A stretch of 5,921 nt of DNA from Candidatus Methanoprimaticola hominis (GTDB lineage: Archaea > Thermoplasmatota > Thermoplasmata > Methanomassiliicoccales > Methanomethylophilaceae), in NCBI GenBank assembly GCA_006954465.1, contig LVVU01000082.1:1016-6936 (forward strand), given 5' to 3'. The first letter of the stretch is position 1. Every line of letters begins with the position of its first letter. Below, in pieces: positions 5,606 to 5,921 of this stretch. The notes below the pieces were generated by a model, which saw nothing but the letters and a program-made list of their open reading frames with translations, ran no database searches and was not told the origin of the DNA. The position numbers were made by a program, and so were the translations under genes.

Positions 5606-5902
5606 ATGAACATCCCGGAATGCCAGAAGACGGCGGATGTCTGCAAGGCCCTCGGAGACTACCAGAGGGTGATGATCGTCCGTTCCCTGATGGAGGGCGA
5701 GAAGACCACCGACGAGCTGGTCGAACTGCTCTGCATGTGCAAGTCCACCCTGGTCCACCACCTCCGTGTCCTGGAGAGGGCGGGCGTCATCGATGGGGAG
5801 GTCCGCGACCGCTACAAGTTCTATTCCGTCGGACCCGACACGCTTTCGATGATACGGAGGCTCCCCTCCATGATCACGGGGGAGACCCGCAGGCGTTCCT
5901 GA
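5606..5902 (+). CDS. ArsR-family winged-helix transcriptional regulator
   Basis: A 98-residue protein, the usual size for an ArsR/SmtB-type repressor. Residues 8-30 are the first helices (CKALGDYQRVMIVRSLMEG, the family's 'LgdptRl.Il..L' pattern). Residues 34-60 hold the helix-turn-helix (TTDELVELL then recognition helix KSTLVHHLRVLERAG). Residues 61-75 form the wing (VIDGEVRDRYKFYSV). The C-terminal helix follows. Four cysteines are present: Cys6, Cys13, Cys43 and Cys45. The CMC pair sits in the turn before the recognition helix, not in the classical ELCVC position of arsenic-sensing ArsR. Metal or redox sensing is therefore possible but unproven. The frame is open upstream to 5426, but the ATG at 5606 is preferred because of family length and the TATA box 29 bases before it. 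A start codon five bases past the stop suggests a downstream partner gene. Confidence 0.88.
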   Translation: MNIPECQKTADVCKALGDYQRVMIVRSLMEGEKTTDELVELLCMCKSTLVHHLRVLERAGVIDGEVRDRYKFYSVGPDTLSMIRRLPSMITGETRRRS

Positions 5903-5907
5903 CAAAG

Positions 5908-5921
5908 ATGGACAAATCTCT
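5908..5921 (+). CDS. Possible 5' end of a further gene, cut by the window edge
   Basis: An ATG five bases after the regulator's stop opens a frame reading MDKS before the window ends. Tight spacing fits a gene co-transcribed with the regulator, often its regulated target in ArsR-type operons. Only four codons are visible, so neither the gene nor its product can be confirmed. Confidence 0.3.

Overview
The window reads as a densely packed, GC-rich archaeal chromosome segment. Three points support archaea. Recognisable AT-rich boxes of TATA type lie about 25-29 bases before start codons at 3509, 4193 and 5606. Convincing Shine-Dalgarno sites are absent at those starts. The protein families also fit. 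Codon use (many AGG/AGA arginines, ATC isoleucine, C/G-ending codons) and style resemble gut or rumen Methanomassiliicoccales (Thermoplasmata), but that placement is an impression, not a proof. No tRNA, rRNA, CRISPR array, IS element or att site was seen.

Layout. 1-176: upstream region with no supported gene. 177-1414 (+): a two-gene cassette of acidic, helix-rich proteins of unknown function. The first (187 aa) ends in a polylysine tail and the second (223 aa) is a three-segment coiled-coil protein. They are separated by only two bases. 1386-3509 (-): a complete 707-aa superfamily 1 helicase of the Upf1-like type, convergent with the cassette and overlapping it by 29 bp. 3510-3573: the helicase control region, a strong TATA box bracketed by two inverted repeats. 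3579-4043 (-): an unrecognised 154-aa (or 145-aa) protein whose proposed start lies inside a 27-bp near-perfect palindrome. 4193-5071 (+): a trypsin-like serine protease with an intact His/Asp/Ser triad. 5074-5565 (+): a two-pass membrane protein with a YcxB-like C-terminal domain, again separated from the gene before it by two bases. 5606-5902 (+): a small ArsR-type winged-helix regulator with four cysteines and its own TATA box. A further start codon at 5908 runs off the window.

How the genes may work together. The protease and YcxB-like protein are very probably co-transcribed and share the junction TGACCATG, which also joins the two coiled-coil genes. The unknown gene is divergent from the protease, and their control regions share 4044-4192. 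The helicase is downstream of the unknown gene on the same strand but has its own promoter. A helicase, a protease, a membrane protein and coiled-coil proteins beside dyad-symmetric control sites could be an accessory or stress/conflict locus. Nothing in the sequence proves that: there is no nuclease, toxin or nucleotide-signal domain, and each unit could equally be independent housekeeping.
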